Source: Akkermansia muciniphila (GTDB lineage: Bacteria > Verrucomicrobiota > Verrucomicrobiia > Verrucomicrobiales > Akkermansiaceae). From it: a stretch of 64,000 nt of DNA. Below the pieces are notes generated by a model that worked only from the letters and a program-made list of their open reading frames with translations, had not been told where the DNA came from and did no database searches. The translations under genes were made by a program, and so were the position numbers. Shown here piece after piece: positions 61,525-64,000 of this stretch. Within the stretch, counting starts at the first letter, position 1; the number at the start of each line of letters is the position of its first letter. The stretch is taken from NCBI RefSeq assembly GCF_900184965.1, contig NZ_FXYA01000185.1, positions 62,001 through 126,000 of the forward strand, read 5' to 3'.

Positions 61525-63747
61525 ATGCGTTTTTCCAACATGAATATCCCCCGCCATCGCCGCCAGGGGCGCGGTTTGCACCGTGCCGCCGCCATTGGCA
61601 GCCTGCTTGTTCTCGGACAGTCTGCCTATGCCGAGACACAGCCTGCCGCAGCAGAGGAAGGCGTGCAGGAAATGCCGGAACGCGTGATGACCATCCGTTC
61701 CAGGTCCCTGCGGGCGGAAACGGTCAGTTCCGCCACTCTTACGAACATGAAGACGGAGGAAGTTCCGCAAACGGTAAACGTCATTACGAGGGATCTGATG
61801 GATTCCAAAGGGTCCGATTCCCTGGTGGAAGCGCTGCGTATGGATTCCTCCGTCAATACGGGTGGGGACATGCTTTTGTCCCGTACGGCGGACCAGTACA
61901 CCATTCGCGGCTTTGCCGGCAGTGATGTTCAGCTCGGCAACATGCCTCTTCCGCGAGGCATGGGGTATGGCATGGATACGTCCCTGATAGAAAATATTGA
62001 GATTGTCAAAGGCCCCATCGGTTCCATTTCCGGCGGTCAGACCAGTACGCTCGGGGCATACGGCGCCGGCGGTTCCATCAATCTGATCCTGAAGGGGCCT
62101 GATTTTCTGGAACGGACGGAGTTGACGGCTTACGCCCGCCTTTCCCATCACGGGCAGAAATACCGCGCAACGATTGACGATACCCGGTACAGGGGGGATG
62201 AAACGAATGGATTTGCCCTGCGTACGGTGGTAGCCGCCGAGTATGAACGCCCGTTCTGGCTGAGCAACGGAGCCAACGGAGGCCAGAAGTACACGGTGTC
62301 CCCCATTTTCCGCTGGCAGCATGATTCCCGCACCAAGACGGTGCTGACGACCAGTTTCCAGTATCAAAATTCTCCGACGACTATGGGCATCCCTGTGTTG
62401 GGCGGCCATTTTGTGGGGCCGTATGACGCTTGGTACGGTTCTCCGAGCGGAAGGCTTAATTCCAAATCCCTGCTGGCGATGCTGGATTTCGAACGCAAGC
62501 TGGAAAAGATATGGACGATCCGCATTGGCGGCGGTATTGGGTACAGCGATGTGGACTATAATGTCTGGGGCATTTCCTCTTCCGCTGGGAGAGGAACCAG
62601 CACGGCGGATTATTACAACCAGATGATTGCTTCCGGAAAGGCTAAATATGAAGCCGCCTGGAGCGACGAGTGGAATATCAACTGGAATTTTTATTCCAAT
62701 GCACTGGCGGAATTTAAGACCGGGCAGGTGAAGCATGAAGCCCTGATGGGCGTTTCTTACACGGGGAGCAGCACTTATGGAGACGGTTCCAGCCTGGTGA
62801 CAAATGCCACCGCAAACACGAACGGCTATTTTCCCCTGTACAATCCTCCTCCTTTTTTCCCTGCAGGGCGCGATTATTCCGGCGCCAATGCGACGGATAC
62901 TGTGGTGCAGAGGGCGGGTTTTCTGCTGCAGGATGTCCTCAGTTATGGACAGTGGCGTTTTCTGGCCGGCGTTCGCGGTGACGCGCATTTCAGCCTGGAC
63001 AATAATTATGCGTTTGCGTGGAGCCCCCGCTTCGGAATTACCCGCATGTTCGGCGAACGCGTAGCGTTGTTCGCCAACGCAGCCCGTACCTCCGCCCCCA
63101 ACTTCGGGTATCTGGATGAAAACGGAAAGGAATTGACCGATTCCTGGCGTACGGACCAGATGGAATTCGGTTTCCGGGTCAGCCCGGTTGATAAGGTGTG
63201 GTTTTCCGCTTCCTGGTTTGACATCATCCAGAATAATACGCCTGTCGCCATAGACGGATATACCAACCGGTACTATTCGGACGGCTCCAAGAGGGCGGAA
63301 GGCGTGGAACTTTCCCTGAACGGGGAAATAACCAAGAATTGGAGTTCCTATCTTTCCTACACCTACACCCGTACCAAGAACCGGACCACCGGGGAACTGT
63401 ATCCCACGATTGCTCCAAATGCTCTGGCCCTCTGGCAGAAGTACCGCATTGACGGAGGATTGCTGAACGGGACGGTGCTGGGACTGGGCTACCGCTGCAA
63501 GGATTCCTACTACGCTACGTTCCGAGGCGCAAAAATTGCGGACAACTACACCATCCCCTCCTATAGCGTATTCGACTTTACGGTGGAAATCCCTCTGCCG
63601 GAATCCAAATGGCTGAAAGATGCCACGCTGAGGCTGGCTGTGTATAATATCTTCGATAAAAAGTACGTGCAGTCCACCCGCCATGCCGTGCAGTGCACGG
63701 TGGGAGAGCCGCGCACGTTTGAAGTAGGCCTGAAGACCACGTTTTAA
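61525..63747 (+). CDS. TonB-dependent siderophore-type outer-membrane receptor
   Basis: 740 residues from ATG 61525. After the signal sequence (cleavage near SAYAE) comes a plug domain: [29 protein letters not shown], the family-like [17 protein letters not shown] and [16 protein letters not shown] long barrel follows, ending VGLKTTF with the terminal aromatic. It resembles ferric-siderophore receptors (FhuE/FpvA group), with the C-terminal motif [13 protein letters not shown]. Ligand unknown. A start at 61540 (MNIPR) or 61489 is possible. An ABC ATPase gene follows after 15 nt, so the pair may be one uptake or export operon. Confidence 0.92.
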   Translation: MRFSNMNIPRHRRQGRGLHRAAAIGSLLVLGQSAYAETQPAAAEEGVQEMPERVMTIRSRSLRAETVSSATLTNMKTEEVPQTVNVITRDLMDSKGSDSLVEALRMDSSVNTGGDMLLSRTADQYTIRGFAGSDVQLGNMPLPRGMGYGMDTSLIENIEIVKGPIGSISGGQTSTLGAYGAGGSINLILKGPDFLERTELTAYARLSHHGQKYRATIDDTRYRGDETNGFALRTVVAAEYERPFWLSNGANGGQKYTVSPIFRWQHDSRTKTVLTTSFQYQNSPTTMGIPVLGGHFVGPYDAWYGSPSGRLNSKSLLAMLDFERKLEKIWTIRIGGGIGYSDVDYNVWGISSSAGRGTSTADYYNQMIASGKAKYEAAWSDEWNINWNFYSNALAEFKTGQVKHEALMGVSYTGSSTYGDGSSLVTNATANTNGYFPLYNPPPFFPAGRDYSGANATDTVVQRAGFLLQDVLSYGQWRFLAGVRGDAHFSLDNNYAFAWSPRFGITRMFGERVALFANAARTSAPNFGYLDENGKELTDSWRTDQMEFGFRVSPVDKVWFSASWFDIIQNNTPVAIDGYTNRYYSDGSKRAEGVELSLNGEITKNWSSYLSYTYTRTKNRTTGELYPTIAPNALALWQKYRIDGGLLNGTVLGLGYRCKDSYYATFRGAKIADNYTIPSYSVFDFTVEIPLPESKWLKDATLRLAVYNIFDKKYVQSTRHAVQCTVGEPRTFEVGLKTTF

Positions 63748-63762
63748 CCTTGCGTTTTCGCC

Positions 63763-64000
63763 ATGAGTTCCCCCGTCATTTCCGTCAGCCATCTCAAGCG
63801 CGGTTTCAAATCCGGTTCCGGGAATATAACTGTGCTGAAAGATATCAGCCTTACCGTGAACCGGGGAGAGTTCGTTGCCGTGATGGGCGCAAGCGGCTCC
63901 GGAAAAAGTACTCTGCTGAACGTGTTGGGAGGGCTGCTGGCTCCGGATTCCGGCACGGTGACGGTGGATGGGATGGATCTCGGTTCCATGTCGGATGCTT
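63763..64000 (+). CDS. ABC transporter ATP-binding protein (5' part only)
   Basis: Open to the end of the window: the first 79 residues are visible. Walker A is in [10 protein letters not shown] near residue 43, after the beta-strand [13 protein letters not shown] and [19 protein letters not shown]. The size before Walker A and the sequence [20 protein letters not shown] fit LolD/MacB-like ATPases. It starts 15 nt after the TonB-dependent receptor. The rest, including its permease, lies outside the window. Confidence 0.9.
   Translation, partial: MSSPVISVSHLKRGFKSGSGNITVLKDISLTVNRGEFVAVMGASGSGKSTLLNVLGGLLAPDSGTVTVDGMDLGSMSDA

Overview
The window looks like a chromosomal segment of an Akkermansia-type bacterium (Verrucomicrobiota, mucin-associated). 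The evidence is the mix of a GH20 beta-hexosaminidase, a glutamate decarboxylase, TonB-type outer-membrane proteins, small Gly/Ser-rich lipoproteins and a Gram-negative envelope gene set. From memory, the order GH20 / small secreted protein / propeller protein / glutamate decarboxylase matches the A. muciniphila Amuc_0369-0372 neighbourhood; I could not verify this. I see no phage, insertion sequence, CRISPR array, rRNA or tRNA. Both ends are cut: pnp at the left and an ABC ATPase at the right.

Layout. 1-4.2 kb: end of pnp, then two overlapping CNNM/CorC-type membrane proteins. 4.3-8 kb: an octaheme cytochrome c with HEAT/TPR tail, a thioredoxin-fold protein and a TetR regulator. 8-14 kb: thiE divergent from pyrD-dnaE-GNAT. 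14-20 kb: gadB flanked by two stretches of decayed non-coding DNA, then a secreted propeller protein and a small secreted protein. 20-25 kb: GH20, an outer-membrane barrel and a ClC channel. 25-30 kb: a NifA-type activator overlapping a squalene/phytoene synthase, then a GH75-like protein and an SDR on the other strand. 30-35 kb: a DUF6941-like protein and a giant ABCG-type transporter. 35-41 kb: a split MacAB/DevBCA-like exporter (fusion protein, ATPase, permease, TolC-like protein) interleaved with small lipoproteins. 41-46 kb: membrane proteins, menB, and a coupled ATPase plus PD-(D/E)XK-like pair. 46-52 kb: ftsH, rsfS, mutS and a DEDDh exonuclease. 52-64 kb: an SGNH hydrolase, DsbD/ScsB, OsmC, a lipoprotein, dCMP deaminase, an LplT-PlsC-pseudoligase fusion, tyrA, a TonB-dependent receptor and an ABC ATPase.

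How the genes fit together: most are housekeeping (RNA decay, DNA replication and repair, pyrimidine, thiamine, menaquinone and tyrosine synthesis, membrane proteolysis). The accessory content is envelope-centred: exporter, lipoproteins, receptor, glycosidases and redox proteins. The best candidate for an undescribed system is the ATPase/nuclease-like pair at 43962-45825. A second pattern is that several promoters put the -10 hexamer only 6-9 nt before the start codon, which predicts leaderless mRNAs.
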